This document shows positions 17,408 through 25,815 of a DNA stretch of 64,000 nucleotides, piece by piece. The stretch comes from Geobacter sp. SVR. Lineage in GTDB: Bacteria; Desulfobacterota; Desulfuromonadia; Geobacterales; Pseudopelobacteraceae. The notes under the pieces were generated by a model. That model worked only from the letters and a program-made list of their open reading frames with translations. It had not been told where the DNA came from and did not search any database. The DNA lies in contig NZ_AP024469.1 of NCBI RefSeq assembly GCF_016865365.1, forward strand, positions 666,001-730,000, read 5' to 3'. The stretch's first letter is position 1. Every line of letters starts with the position of its first letter. The position numbers and the translations under genes were made by a program.

Positions 17408-17581
17408 GAGCCTTTGGAGCGAACAAATAGGGCTCGGCCCGTCGGTGGCAGAACCCATTTTCAAACAGTTGCACGAGGCGCCAAAAATTTCGGAAAAGCC
17501 TCTTCAAATTCTTGACTAAAAATAATATTGTATGTCCACGGCAGGCTGGCCCCTCTAATTACAATCAATGCAGGACACAGC

Positions 17582-18304
17582 ATGAACCCTACCATTACCA
17601 GTGCCACGCAAGCGCTACATATAGTTGTTGTCGAGGACATCGAAGATGTGCGGCAACTGCTTGTCATGGGGCTGGCCGAATTCGGGCACCACGTCAGGGG
17701 GGCGGTGGACGGTCAGGACCTGGATGCCGTGCTGGCCGAGGCGCCGGCCGACGTGGTGGTCCTGGACATCGGACTGCCGGGCGAAGACGGCATGGCAATC
17801 GCCCGCCGCCTACGGCAGACAAGCACGTGCGGCATCGCGATGGTCACCTCGTATGGAAGGGTCAGTGACCGCGTGCAAAGCTTCGAGAACGGCGCTGACC
17901 TTTATTTCGTGAAGCCGGTCGATCTCCGTGAGCTTGAGGCTGCGCTCCGAAGCCTGGCACGCAGGCTATCAGCAGAGCCTCCCCCCCCTGTGTGGCATTT
18001 CAATGCCCTTGTCTCCAAGTTGTTGACCCCGCAAGGGATCGAAGTCTCCCTGAGTGCCCAGGAGTTCATCCTGATGCGCACACTGATGGAATTCCCGGGC
18101 GAAATCGTTTCACGGAAGAATATCTTCGCTGCGCTCGGTCAGCCGGATGACCAGTATGCCGACAGGCGTCTGGAGACGCTGATCAGCCGGCTGCGCTCGA
18201 AAGTCAAGGCCAAGGACCCTGATAGCGAACTGCCGGTGCGTTCCCGCCACAATCTCGGGTATGCCTTTCTTGCCGAAGCGGATTACACGGATGGTAGTCC
18301 CTAG
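17582..18304 (+). CDS. OmpR/PhoB-type response regulator (orphan)
   Basis: The 240-residue protein has an N-terminal receiver with the acidic pair VVVEDIED, the phospho-Asp near residue 62 in VVLDIGLPGEDG, the Thr/Ser strand AMVTSYG and the Lys in YFVKPVDL. A C-terminal winged-helix DNA-binding domain follows (LSAQEFILMRTLMEFPGEIVSR, LETLISRLRSKV, VRSRHNLGYAF). The ATG at 17582 has AGGA six bases upstream; the frame stays open to 17528. No histidine kinase gene is adjacent. A set of 10-base-spaced direct repeats 38 bases downstream could be its own type of binding site. Confidence 0.9.
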   Translation: MNPTITSATQALHIVVVEDIEDVRQLLVMGLAEFGHHVRGAVDGQDLDAVLAEAPADVVVLDIGLPGEDGMAIARRLRQTSTCGIAMVTSYGRVSDRVQSFENGADLYFVKPVDLRELEAALRSLARRLSAEPPPPVWHFNALVSKLLTPQGIEVSLSAQEFILMRTLMEFPGEIVSRKNIFAALGQPDDQYADRRLETLISRLRSKVKAKDPDSELPVRSRHNLGYAFLAEADYTDGSP

Positions 18305-18342
18305 GCAACCCGTGATCACCCCCCTTCTTGATACGGCCAATC

Positions 18343-18370
18343 TGTAAGAATTTGTAAGAAAGTGTCAGAT
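18343..18370 (+). promoter_or_regulatory. Three direct repeats, 10-bp spacing (candidate response-regulator site)
   Basis: TGTAAGAA at 18343, TGTAAGAA at 18353 and TGTCAGAT at 18363 form three same-face repeats with exactly 10-base spacing, the arrangement used by OmpR/PhoB dimers. They lie between the orphan OmpR-type regulator and the CheY-like gene, 85 bases before the latter's start. TAAAAT at 18370-18375 may be the -10 element just after them. Confidence 0.5.
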
Positions 18371-18454
18371 AAAATGTGTGCCCATCAGTACACTGGTGCG
18401 GTACCTTTTGCCCCTTGAATTGTTCTTCATCACTTTGCATTCAAGGGGGGGTCC

Positions 18455-18869
18455 ATGAAAGGCGAAACCAAGGCGCTGGTCGTGGACGATTCGCGGAGCG
18501 TTCAGAGGGTTGTGGAAAAGGCTCTTGCCGAATCAGGGATTGCCAATGTTGCCAAAGCCGGAACCGGGCTCCGGGCAGTGGAACTGTTCGAGGAGGCGCT
18601 GCGGAACGGCACGCCTTACAATCTGGTGTTTCTCCGACATCGTCATGCCGGAGATGGACGGCCAGGAAGCATTGAAGCGGATCCGCGCCCTGGAGCGGGA
18701 AGCGGGGATAGCGGGAAACGGCAAGGCGACCATTATCATGGCCAGTTCGTTGCACTCCACGGAAGACATGGTGCAGGCCCTGATCGAGGGGGATTGCAGC
18801 GATTATCTCGTCAAGCCGTTCGGCGATGACGAACTGCGTGGTATGCTCATCCGATATGGTTTTGTCTGA
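18455..18869 (+). pseudogene. Single-domain CheY-like response regulator, frameshifted
   Basis: The first frame reads a receiver start (TKALVVDDSRSVQRVVEKAL, then NGTPYNLVFL) and loses homology at about 18634. The next frame resumes exactly with DIVMPEMDGQEALKRI and continues through IIMASSLHS and YLVKPFGDDEL to the stop at 18867-18869. Removing one C from CTCCGAC at 18632-18638 restores LVFLDIVMPEMDG, so one inserted base explains the break. The intact form would be a stand-alone receiver of about 137 residues, probably a chemotaxis or signalling relay protein. Either a sequencing error or a recent inactivating mutation; all key residues (D, T/S, K) survive in one or the other frame. Confidence 0.85.
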
Positions 18870-18930
18870 TCCGGACATCGGCCTTTCCCGGTGGAGATGC
18901 TTCTCTGATTCCCCCCTCTGATTTCAGTTT

Positions 18931-18959
18931 TTGACGAAATCCCCTGTTCGTGATAGGGT
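18931..18959 (+). promoter_or_regulatory. Possible sigma-70 promoter for miaA
   Basis: TTGACG, a 17-base spacer and TAGGGT; the start of transcription would be near 18966, about 48 bases before the miaA ATG. The -10 element is weak. Confidence 0.4.
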
Positions 18960-19013
18960 CGGCCTGTTTCCGACTCCCGTCCGCGTTCAGCCGCTCATAC
19001 AGCACACCGCACT

Positions 19014-19922
19014 ATGACACTACCCCCATCCTTCAACCTCCTGACCATACTCGGCCCCACCGCTTCGGGCAAGACCCGGCTCGCCGTGGCTCTGGCCCGC
19101 GAATGCGGAGGCGAGATTATCTCGGCCGATTCGCGCCAGGTCTTTCGCGGCATGGATATCGGCACCGGCAAGGATCTGCACGAATATGGCGATGTGCCGT
19201 ATCACCTGATCGATATCCACGAGGCTGGCGCCGAATTCAGCGTGTTCGAGTTTCAGCGGCTTTTTTTTGTCGCCTTTACCGGTATAGCGGTCCGGCACCG
19301 GCTTCCGGTCCTGTGCGGCGGCACCGGCATGTATCTTGACGCCGCCCTGCGCGGCTATCGCATGGAGGCAGTCCCGGAGAACCCCGCCCTGCGAGCAGAG
19401 CTGGCAGGATGCTGTGACGCCGAGCTGGGAGAAAGACTGCTCCAGCTGCGCCCCGAGCAGCACAACACGACCGACCTCCGGGACCGGAGCCGCCTGATCC
19501 GTGCCATCGAAATTGCGCTCCACGGAAGCGTTTCGGAAGAGGGGGCGTCTCCCGAAGTCCGCCCTCTGGTGATCGGTATCCGCTGGGAACGGAGCGAGCT
19601 GCGCCGCAGGATAACCGAACGCCTGCAGCAGCGCCTGGAAAACGGCATGATCGAAGAGGTCCGCCGCCTGCATGAAGAGGGGGTGCCCTGGGAGCGACTG
19701 AATTATTACGGATTGGAATACCGTTTCGTGGGGAGCTTTCTGCGAGGAGAGATGAGTCGCAACGACATGTTTCAAAGATTGAACAGCGCTATCCATGATT
19801 TTGCCAAACGGCAGGAGACGTGGTTTCGTCGGATGGAGCGGCATGGGGTGACGATCTACTGGGTGGACGGCGCAGGCGATCCGCTTCAGGCAGCCCGCCG
19901 GATCATGGGGCGCACGGGCTGA
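19014..19922 (+). CDS. miaA: tRNA dimethylallyltransferase MiaA
   Basis: This enzyme transfers the dimethylallyl group to N6 of A37 in tRNAs that read UNN codons. The 302-residue product has the P-loop LGPTASGKTRLA, the catalytic Asp segment IISADSRQVFRGMDIGTGK, PYHLIDI, LCGGTGMYLDAAL and RDRSRLIRAIEI. The C-terminal part, YYGLEYRF and AKRQETWFRR, contacts tRNA. Length is normal. No ribosome binding site is obvious before the ATG at 19014. Confidence 0.96.
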   Translation: MTLPPSFNLLTILGPTASGKTRLAVALARECGGEIISADSRQVFRGMDIGTGKDLHEYGDVPYHLIDIHEAGAEFSVFEFQRLFFVAFTGIAVRHRLPVLCGGTGMYLDAALRGYRMEAVPENPALRAELAGCCDAELGERLLQLRPEQHNTTDLRDRSRLIRAIEIALHGSVSEEGASPEVRPLVIGIRWERSELRRRITERLQQRLENGMIEEVRRLHEEGVPWERLNYYGLEYRFVGSFLRGEMSRNDMFQRLNSAIHDFAKRQETWFRRMERHGVTIYWVDGAGDPLQAARRIMGRTG

Positions 19923-19963
19923 AGCCGCCCAAAGGGCCCGCCCTCGGGAGGCTCAAAAGCCCC

Positions 19964-19991
19964 TTGCCAATGCACAGGGCTTTGCTACAAT
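19964..19991 (+). promoter_or_regulatory. Sigma-70 promoter for the FKBP isomerase gene
   Basis: TTGCCA, a 16-base spacer and TACAAT; transcription would start near 19998, about 31 bases before the ATG at 20029, which is preceded by GGAGG. Confidence 0.6.
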
Positions 19992-20028
19992 TGCCAATGC
20001 CTGTATTTCACTAATTCTGGAGGGAAAA

Positions 20029-20712
20029 ATGCACAGATTAATTGTCACATTGCTGATCGCACTGCTCGCCACACCGGTATTCGCCGCTGAAGAGCCAAAG
20101 ACCGAGGAGCAGAAGACCCTTTATGCCATCGGACAGCTGGTAGCCCGCTCCATGTCCGTTTTCCAGTTGTCCCCGAACGAGTTGGAGTACGTCAAGCAGG
20201 GGCTCACTGACGCGGTAACCGGCAAAAAGCCGGTGGTGGAAGCGAGTGCGTATACCGAAAAGGTCCAGGAAATGGCCCGCACCCGGCGTAAGGCCCAGGG
20301 GGAAAAGCAGGCTGCAGCGGGCAAGGCTTATATCGAGCAGGCTGCCAAGGAGAAGGATGCCCAGAAGACCGCTTCCGGTCTGGTGTACATACCCCAGAAA
20401 GAGGGGGCCGGGGCAGGACCGACCGCCAGTGACACGGTCAAGGTCAACTATCGTGGCACCCTCACCGACGGCAAGGAATTCGACAGTTCCTACAAACGGG
20501 GCATGCCGGCTGAGTTCCGTCTGGACGGAGTCATCAAGTGCTGGACCGAGGGTCTGCAGAAGATGAAACCCGGGGGCAAGGCAAAGCTGGTCTGCCCTTC
20601 GGATCTGGCCTACGGTGAAAACGGCGCCGGGGAGCTGATTCTGCCGGGTGCCACCCTGGTATTTGATGTGGAACTGCTGGATGTCAAGAAAGCGGAGAGT
20701 GCCGTAAAGTAG
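20029..20712 (+). CDS. Periplasmic FKBP-type peptidyl-prolyl isomerase
   Basis: The 227-residue protein has a cleaved signal peptide (LIVTLLIALLATPVFA), an FKBP N-terminal dimerisation domain (about residues 25-110, with YAIGQLVARS and YVKQGLTDAV) and a C-terminal FKBP catalytic domain (about 125-218: VKVNYRGTLTDGKEFDSSY, CWTEGLQKMKPGGKAKLVCP, AYGENG, FDVELLDV). It is a Mip/FkpA-like folding helper for exported proteins. One feature is unusual: the normally conserved VIxGW of the catalytic pocket reads VIKCW. GGAGG lies seven bases before the ATG, and a perfect terminator follows. Confidence 0.93.
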   Translation: MHRLIVTLLIALLATPVFAAEEPKTEEQKTLYAIGQLVARSMSVFQLSPNELEYVKQGLTDAVTGKKPVVEASAYTEKVQEMARTRRKAQGEKQAAAGKAYIEQAAKEKDAQKTASGLVYIPQKEGAGAGPTASDTVKVNYRGTLTDGKEFDSSYKRGMPAEFRLDGVIKCWTEGLQKMKPGGKAKLVCPSDLAYGENGAGELILPGATLVFDVELLDVKKAESAVK

Positions 20713-20736
20713 TCCGCGCCAGATGGTGCTTCCGCA

Positions 20737-20776
20737 AACACGAAAGCCCTTCCATTCGGAAGGGCTTTCGTGTTTT
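20737..20776. terminator. Bidirectional terminator between the FKBP gene and ndk
   Basis: A perfect stem of 15 or more base pairs (CACGAAAGCCCTTCC with GGAAGGGCTTTCGTG) has a four-base loop and is followed by TTTTT. It lies between converging genes, and the minus-strand side has an A/T-rich tail too. Confidence 0.92.
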
Positions 20777-20798
20777 TACTGCGATGCAGCTCGACGGA

Positions 20799-21212
20799 TC
20801 AGACCAGTTCCAGCGCGCTGAAGAAGTAAGGGATCTCGAAAGCGGCGGTTTCGGGTGCGTCGGAGCCGTGGGCCGAGTTTTCCTCGATGTTGACGGCGAA
20901 GTCCTTGCGGATGGTGCCGGGCTCGGCGTTGGCGGGATTGGTGGCGCCCATCAGGGTGCGCCAGTCGGCAATGGCGTTTTCCTTCTCCAGGCACAGCACG
21001 ACCACCGGGCTGCGCGACATGAAGGCGCACAGATCGTTGAAGAAGGGGCGCTCCTTGTGGACATGGTAAAAGCCTTCGGCCTGGCATCTGGTCAGTTTGA
21101 TCTTTTTCATGCCGACGATGTTGAAACCGGCTGCTTCGATCCGGTCCAGGATCTTGCCGGCCAGCTTGCGCTCGACTGCGTCGGGCTTGATGATGGCGAA
21201 TGTGCGTTCCAT
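20799..21212 (-). CDS. ndk: Nucleoside diphosphate kinase
   Basis: Ndk balances nucleoside triphosphates through a phospho-histidine intermediate. The 137-residue product starts [17 protein letters not shown], and carries [37 protein letters not shown] and the active-site His in NSAHGSD, with the usual C-terminal EIPYFF. GGAGG stands five bases before the ATG at 21212; the frame extends further without support. It is a single gene bounded by a strong terminator. Confidence 0.97.
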   Translation of the reverse strand: MERTFAIIKPDAVERKLAGKILDRIEAAGFNIVGMKKIKLTRCQAEGFYHVHKERPFFNDLCAFMSRSPVVVLCLEKENAIADWRTLMGATNPANAEPGTIRKDFAVNIEENSAHGSDAPETAAFEIPYFFSALELV

Positions 21213-21325
21213 AGAATCCTCCAAAAGTGTCAAAATTGAAGTGGTTTGATAGCACTCCCCCCCGGCTGTTGTCAAGGTATTTGGCGTGGTTTCAGGCAGA
21301 TTGCGGATTCACTCATGCCGCTGCC

Positions 21326-21354
21326 TTGCGCTTTTCACCATCAATGTTTATTAT
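21326..21354 (+). promoter_or_regulatory. Sigma-70 promoter for htpX-rsmB
   Basis: TTGCGC, a 17-base spacer and TATTAT. Transcription would start near 21361, about 40 bases before the htpX ATG. Confidence 0.6.
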
Positions 21355-21401
21355 GTGATAAAACAGCTCTAGCGCTGATTCCAACCGTGTGAGGTATCCA
21401 G

Positions 21402-22256
21402 ATGAACACGCTCAAGACAACCTTGTTGATGGGGCTTTTGACCGTCCTGCTGGTGATTGTCGGCGGTGCCATCGGAGGCCGCAACGGCATGACCTTCGCC
21501 TTTCTCATGGCAGCCGGCATGAACTTCTTCTCCTACTGGTTCTCGGACAAAATCGTCCTCTCCATGTACGGGGCCAGGGAGATCGGAGAACGGGATGACC
21601 CGCGCTTCTACGGCATCGTACGCCGACTGGCCGCGAGCGCCGGCCTCCCCATGCCCAAGGTCTATCTGATAGATTCCGAGACTCCCAATGCCTTTGCCAC
21701 GGGCCGTAATCCCGAGCACGCCGCAGTTGCCGCCACCAGCGGTATTCTGCGCATTCTGAACGAGGACGAACTTGCCGGGGTCATGGCCCACGAACTGGCC
21801 CACGTCAAGCACCGGGATATCCTGGTTTCCACTCTGGCCGCCACCTTTGCCGGAGCCATTACCTATCTGGCCCACATGGCCCAGTGGGCTGCCATCTTTG
21901 GAGGCGGACGGCGCGACGATAACGAGGGGGGCGGGGTGTTCGGCATGCTCTTCATGGCCATCCTGGCCCCCATCGCGGCCATGTTGGTGCAGATGGCCAT
22001 TTCACGTTCCCGTGAGTTCGGGGCGGATGCCGGCGGTGCCAGCATCTCGCATAATCCACTCTCCCTGGCCAGCGCCCTGCAGAAGCTGGAGATGGCCAAC
22101 CAGCGCATCCCCATGGATGCCACCCCTGCCACGGCCCACATGTTCATCGTCAACCCGCTGACCGGCGGCAGTCTCATGTCGCTGTTCTCCACCCATCCTC
22201 CTATGGCGGAGCGGATCGCGCGGCTGCAGGAAATGTCACGGACCCGCAGCTATTGA
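21402..22256 (+). CDS. htpX: Membrane zinc metalloprotease HtpX
   Basis: HtpX is an inner-membrane M48 protease that degrades misfolded membrane proteins alongside FtsH. The 284-residue product has two N-terminal membrane helices ([38 protein letters not shown]), the zinc motif [15 protein letters not shown], two further hydrophobic segments after it, and the third zinc ligand Glu in [12 protein letters not shown]. The C-terminal [16 protein letters not shown] is typical. Its stop overlaps the TTG start of rsmB. Confidence 0.96.
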   Translation: MNTLKTTLLMGLLTVLLVIVGGAIGGRNGMTFAFLMAAGMNFFSYWFSDKIVLSMYGAREIGERDDPRFYGIVRRLAASAGLPMPKVYLIDSETPNAFATGRNPEHAAVAATSGILRILNEDELAGVMAHELAHVKHRDILVSTLAATFAGAITYLAHMAQWAAIFGGGRRDDNEGGGVFGMLFMAILAPIAAMLVQMAISRSREFGADAGGASISHNPLSLASALQKLEMANQRIPMDATPATAHMFIVNPLTGGSLMSLFSTHPPMAERIARLQEMSRTRSY

Positions 22257-23611
22257 GCACGTTGACCCCGTCAAACCCGCGCCGTTCAGCCTGGTCGGTT
22301 CTTCGCCGGATCCAGAAGGAGGGTTGTTATGCCGACCAGACGATGGACCGGGAGCTGTCCGAAGGGGGGCTGTCCGGCCCCGACCGGGGGCTGTTCGCCG
22401 AGTTGGTGTTCGGCGTGCTGCGTCGGCAGGGGACTCTCGACTACATCCTGTCCGAATTTCTGAAACAACCGCTTGGCAAGCTTGAGCCGCAGGTGCTGAT
22501 CCTGTTGCGGCTCGGCCTGTATCAACTGGTCTACCTCGATCGCATCCCCCACTCGGCCGCCGTCAACGAGACGGTCAACCTGGCCAAGCAAGGCGTTCCC
22601 CGGGCCAGTGGGCTGGTCAACGCTGTGCTGCGCAATTACCTGCGCCGCAAGGATGCCGTCATTTTCCCCGATCCCCTAGCAGCACCGGCCGCCTCCCTGG
22701 CTGCCCGGCATTCGCACCCCCTCTGGCTGGCGCAGCAGTGGCTCGATCAATTGGGACCGGTCGAGGCGGAAGGTCTGGCCGAGGCATCCTCCAGTCCGCC
22801 CCCCCTTACCTTGCGTGTCAATACCCTGCGAACAAACCGCCAGGAACTGCTGCAGCGCTTGGCCGACAGCGGCATCGAAGCCGCTCCCTGTTCCTTTTCT
22901 CCTCTCGGGATCAGAGTTGCGGGGCGCCACAACATTCCCGGTCTGCCCGGATTCCGCGAAGGGCTGTTTGCCGTGCAGGACGAGGCTTCCCAGATAGCAG
23001 GCTTCCTGCTGGATGCCCGTCCCGGGGAGCGGGTGCTGGATGCCTGCGCGGCGCCGGGGGGCAAGGCCACCCTTTTGGCCCAGCTCATGGAAAACCGGGG
23101 CGAACTGATCGCCACCGACATCTCCCGCAGCAAGCTGCCGCTGATTCGGGAGTCAGCCGAACGGCTGGGGATGACGATCATCACCCCCCGCGCCGCGGAC
23201 CTGCGTCATGAGGAGGTTCTTCCGGCCGGTTCCTTTGATCGCATCCTGCTCGATGCGCCCTGCTCCGGTCTGGGGGTGATCCGCCGCAATCCTGAAGCCA
23301 AATGGCGGCTCTCGCCGGACGATCTTGTCCGTTTGTCCACGACCCAGAAGGTCCTGCTGGAACAGGTTGCGACACTGCTGAAGCCCGGTGGTGCGCTGGT
23401 GTATTCAACCTGCTCCACGGCTGTGGAGGAAAACGAGGCGGTGGTGCGTGATTTCCTTTCGCGGCGGGACGATTATGTGCTAGAGAATCTGCAGGATGCG
23501 TTTCCGGAATATGCGCAACTGTTGAGTCCGGAGGGCATGTTCCGGGCATGGCCCCACCGCCATGGCATGGACGGTTTCTTTGCCGCGCGGCTGAGGAAGC
23601 GAGAGAGATAA
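22253..23611 (+). CDS. rsmB: 16S rRNA m5C967 methyltransferase RsmB (Sun)
   Basis: The 452-residue protein has an N-terminal NusB-like RNA-binding domain (residues about 10-140; [33 protein letters not shown]) and a C-terminal SAM-dependent methyltransferase domain with [16 protein letters not shown] and two catalytic cysteines in [15 protein letters not shown] and [13 protein letters not shown]. It methylates C967 of 16S rRNA. Translation begins at a TTG within the TTGA overlap with htpX, so it depends on coupling. No independent ribosome binding site is visible beyond the htpX 3' end. Confidence 0.94.
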   Translation: MSTLTPSNPRRSAWSVLRRIQKEGCYADQTMDRELSEGGLSGPDRGLFAELVFGVLRRQGTLDYILSEFLKQPLGKLEPQVLILLRLGLYQLVYLDRIPHSAAVNETVNLAKQGVPRASGLVNAVLRNYLRRKDAVIFPDPLAAPAASLAARHSHPLWLAQQWLDQLGPVEAEGLAEASSSPPPLTLRVNTLRTNRQELLQRLADSGIEAAPCSFSPLGIRVAGRHNIPGLPGFREGLFAVQDEASQIAGFLLDARPGERVLDACAAPGGKATLLAQLMENRGELIATDISRSKLPLIRESAERLGMTIITPRAADLRHEEVLPAGSFDRILLDAPCSGLGVIRRNPEAKWRLSPDDLVRLSTTQKVLLEQVATLLKPGGALVYSTCSTAVEENEAVVRDFLSRRDDYVLENLQDAFPEYAQLLSPEGMFRAWPHRHGMDGFFAARLRKRER

Positions 23612-23770
23612 ATCTGCTGCAGAGCACGAAGGCCCCAAGGAACACCAAAGGCGGGAGCACGAGGAGAAAGGCAAAAGGCTTTACCGTACTTGGCCTTCTG
23701 TTTAAAAAGGATTTTGGCTGTCTCCGGGTCTCCCTGACTCGGTGGCAAAATAAACCGAGGAAATGAACAT

Positions 23771-24436
23771 ATGAAAAAGATCGCCCCTTCGATACTGTCC
23801 GCCGATTTCTCCCGTCTGGGAGACGAAATCCGCGCCCTGGAAGCGGCCGGCGCCGACTATATCCATGTGGATGTCATGGACGGGCACTTTGTCCCCAACA
23901 TCACCATCGGCCCCCTGGTGGTCAAGGCTGCCCGCCAGGTGACTGCGCTACCGCTGGATGTGCATCTGATGATCGAGCATCCTGATCGCTACATCCCCGA
24001 TTTTGTGGCGGCCGGCGCCGATATCGTCGTGGTGCACGCCGAGGCAGTCGCCCATCTTCACCGCACCGTACAGCTGATCAAATCGCTGGGAAAAAAGGCC
24101 GGCGTCTCCCTCAATCCGGCCACACCGCTGAATGTTCTCGACTATGTGCTGGACGATCTGGACTTGGTGCTGCTGATGACCGTCAATCCCGGCTTCGGCG
24201 GCCAGAGCTTCATCGACGCCTGTCTGGGAAAGATCCACTCGCTGCGGGCCATGATGGATCGCCGCGGCAGTGAAGCCGAGCTGGAGGTGGACGGTGGAGT
24301 GAAGACCTCGAACATCGCCCGGATCTCCCAGGCGGGGGCAGATGTGTTCGTGGCCGGCAGCGCCGTTTTCGACAGCGGCGATTACGCCGCAACCATCGCC
24401 GAAATGAAGCGCCTGACGCAGGAGCCGTTGCTCTGA
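23771..24436 (+). CDS. rpe: Ribulose-phosphate 3-epimerase
   Basis: Rpe interconverts ribulose-5-phosphate and xylulose-5-phosphate in the pentose phosphate pathway. The 221-residue TIM barrel shows [17 protein letters not shown], the metal-binding [42 protein letters not shown] and [11 protein letters not shown], all family signatures. GAGG lies about nine bases upstream of the ATG. The 159 bases before it contain no gene and only weak hairpins. Confidence 0.96.
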   Translation: MKKIAPSILSADFSRLGDEIRALEAAGADYIHVDVMDGHFVPNITIGPLVVKAARQVTALPLDVHLMIEHPDRYIPDFVAAGADIVVVHAEAVAHLHRTVQLIKSLGKKAGVSLNPATPLNVLDYVLDDLDLVLLMTVNPGFGGQSFIDACLGKIHSLRAMMDRRGSEAELEVDGGVKTSNIARISQAGADVFVAGSAVFDSGDYAATIAEMKRLTQEPLL

Positions 24437-24486
24437 TCCCCGGATTTTTCCAGGCCGCGGTGCATTTCGCGTTCACCGATTCTGGA

Positions 24487-24515
24487 TTGTGTTTACGCCT
24501 GGATTAAGGTACTAT
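24487..24515 (+). promoter_or_regulatory. Sigma-70 promoter for the REC-GGDEF gene
   Basis: TTGTGT, a 17-base spacer and TACTAT. The predicted transcription start, near 24522, is three bases before the ATG at 24525, suggesting a leaderless message. Confidence 0.5.
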
Positions 24516-24524
24516 TTTGCCGCC

Positions 24525-25442
24525 ATGTTCGATAGCGTGCTGATCATAGACGACTCTGTCGCGATTCGGGAAAGGATCATCAAGAGCCTTGAATCGTTCG
24601 AGCTGTTCGCGCGCTATTACGAGGCCGATGACGGACTGGAGGGCTTCAAGAAATTGCTGGCCTCGCCGGTTGACATCATCCTCTGCGACCTGGAAATGCC
24701 CCGCATCGACGGGTTCAAATTCCTCAACATGCTGAAGTCCCGCCCTGATCTGCAGGATGTGCCGGTGATCATCCTGACCGGCATGAACGACCGCGAGTTG
24801 AAGGTCAAGGGGCTGGAGCAGGGTGCCAGCGACTATATCACCAAGCCTTTCGACCCCGAAGAACTGGTCGCGCGGGTCAAGGTGCACCTCAAGATCAAAC
24901 ATCTCCAGGATGACCTCAAACGCACCAATGAGCTTCTGCTGGAGCTCTCCAATACCGATCATCTGACCGGCATGTACAACCGGCGATACCTGATGGAGGC
25001 CTTGGACAAGGAGGTTCAACGCAGCAGCCGCAAAGGAGGCAACCTGTCCCTGATCCTGATGGATATCGATCATTTCAAGCAGGTCAATGATACCTGCGGC
25101 CATCTGCAGGGAGATGTGGTGTTGCAGAAGGTTGCGCTGCACCTTCAGAAGGAGCTGCGCAGCTATGATATCGCGGCCCGTTACGGAGGGGAGGAATTCG
25201 TCGCTGTGTTGCCCGACACCTCTCTCGAAGAAGCTGCCTTTGTGGCCGAGCGGGTGCGCGCATCGATCAGGGGTATCCGGTTCACCGGAGCGTTATCATC
25301 CCTCTCCATCACCGTCAGTCTGGGAGTGGCCACCTTCACTTCGCCCGGCTGCAGGTCGGTGGACGAATTCATCAAGTTGGCCGATGACGCGCTGTACCGC
25401 GCCAAGGCCAACGGACGCGACCGTGTTGAGTGTTCGCGCTGA
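24525..25442 (+). CDS. Response regulator diguanylate cyclase (REC-GGDEF)
   Basis: The 305-residue protein has an N-terminal receiver (VLIIDDSVAIRERI; phospho-Asp in IILCDLEMPRIDG; Lys in YITKPFDPEEL) and a C-terminal GGDEF domain with the catalytic motif RYGGEEF. An RxxD inhibitory site (RSYD) lies five residues before it, so the enzyme should make cyclic di-GMP and be product-inhibited. Other GGDEF features are DHLTGMYNRRYL and MDIDHFKQVND. The Met at 24525 is the natural start although no ribosome binding site precedes it. Chemoreceptor or kinase partners are not adjacent. Confidence 0.93.
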   Translation: MFDSVLIIDDSVAIRERIIKSLESFELFARYYEADDGLEGFKKLLASPVDIILCDLEMPRIDGFKFLNMLKSRPDLQDVPVIILTGMNDRELKVKGLEQGASDYITKPFDPEELVARVKVHLKIKHLQDDLKRTNELLLELSNTDHLTGMYNRRYLMEALDKEVQRSSRKGGNLSLILMDIDHFKQVNDTCGHLQGDVVLQKVALHLQKELRSYDIAARYGGEEFVAVLPDTSLEEAAFVAERVRASIRGIRFTGALSSLSITVSLGVATFTSPGCRSVDEFIKLADDALYRAKANGRDRVECSR

Positions 25443-25476
25443 AGCACTACCGAACGAATATGCAAAGGAGCCCAAT

Positions 25477-25695
25477 TTGAGCATGGATCTGAACCTGGAC
25501 GAACAACGCCTGATTGCCGAATTCAGAAGACTTACCCCATCCGGCAGGGATGAACTGTTGGCCGCCGCTGCCGCATTGCTGCGCAAGGCCGGCAACAGGG
25601 AACTTCATGACGGATCCGAAGTTTCGGATCAATGCTGCCTCAAGCAGCGCGAAATGAAGCCGGAGACGGAAAAGAGTCCTTTCTTCACCGAATAG
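25477..25695 (+). CDS. Small hypothetical protein (72 aa)
   Basis: A short gene lies 34 bases after the diguanylate cyclase. AAAGGAG ends six bases before a TTG at 25477; an ATG at 25483 would be twelve bases away, so I take the TTG. The product begins MSMDLNLDEQRLIAEFRRL, is predicted to be largely helical through GRDELLAAAAALLRKAG, and has a polar tail with two adjacent cysteines. I recognise no family. Its position suggests a shared transcript with the cyclase. Confidence 0.6.
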   Translation: MSMDLNLDEQRLIAEFRRLTPSGRDELLAAAAALLRKAGNRELHDGSEVSDQCCLKQREMKPETEKSPFFTE

Positions 25696-25815
25696 ATTGT
25701 GTCATTGCCCGCCTTGGCGGGTGTTCTGCGCCACAGCCGATTGCCCCTGAGTATGTACGAGGCAGCCGGGGTGGCGTTTTTTGCAATAAAATCCGAGCTG
25801 ACGGGAGATGAAATC

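Noticed and set aside
18346..18372. A sigma-28 promoter (TAAG...GATAA) before the CheY-like gene
   Set aside because: Spacing is 16, both boxes have mismatches, and the bases are better explained as the 10-bp direct repeats.
23612..23770. A possible third repeat family or gene remnant between rsmB and rpe (CACGAAGGCCCCAAGG and similar)
   Set aside because: It resembles degenerate intergenic repeats but occurs only once in the window, so it cannot be supported.
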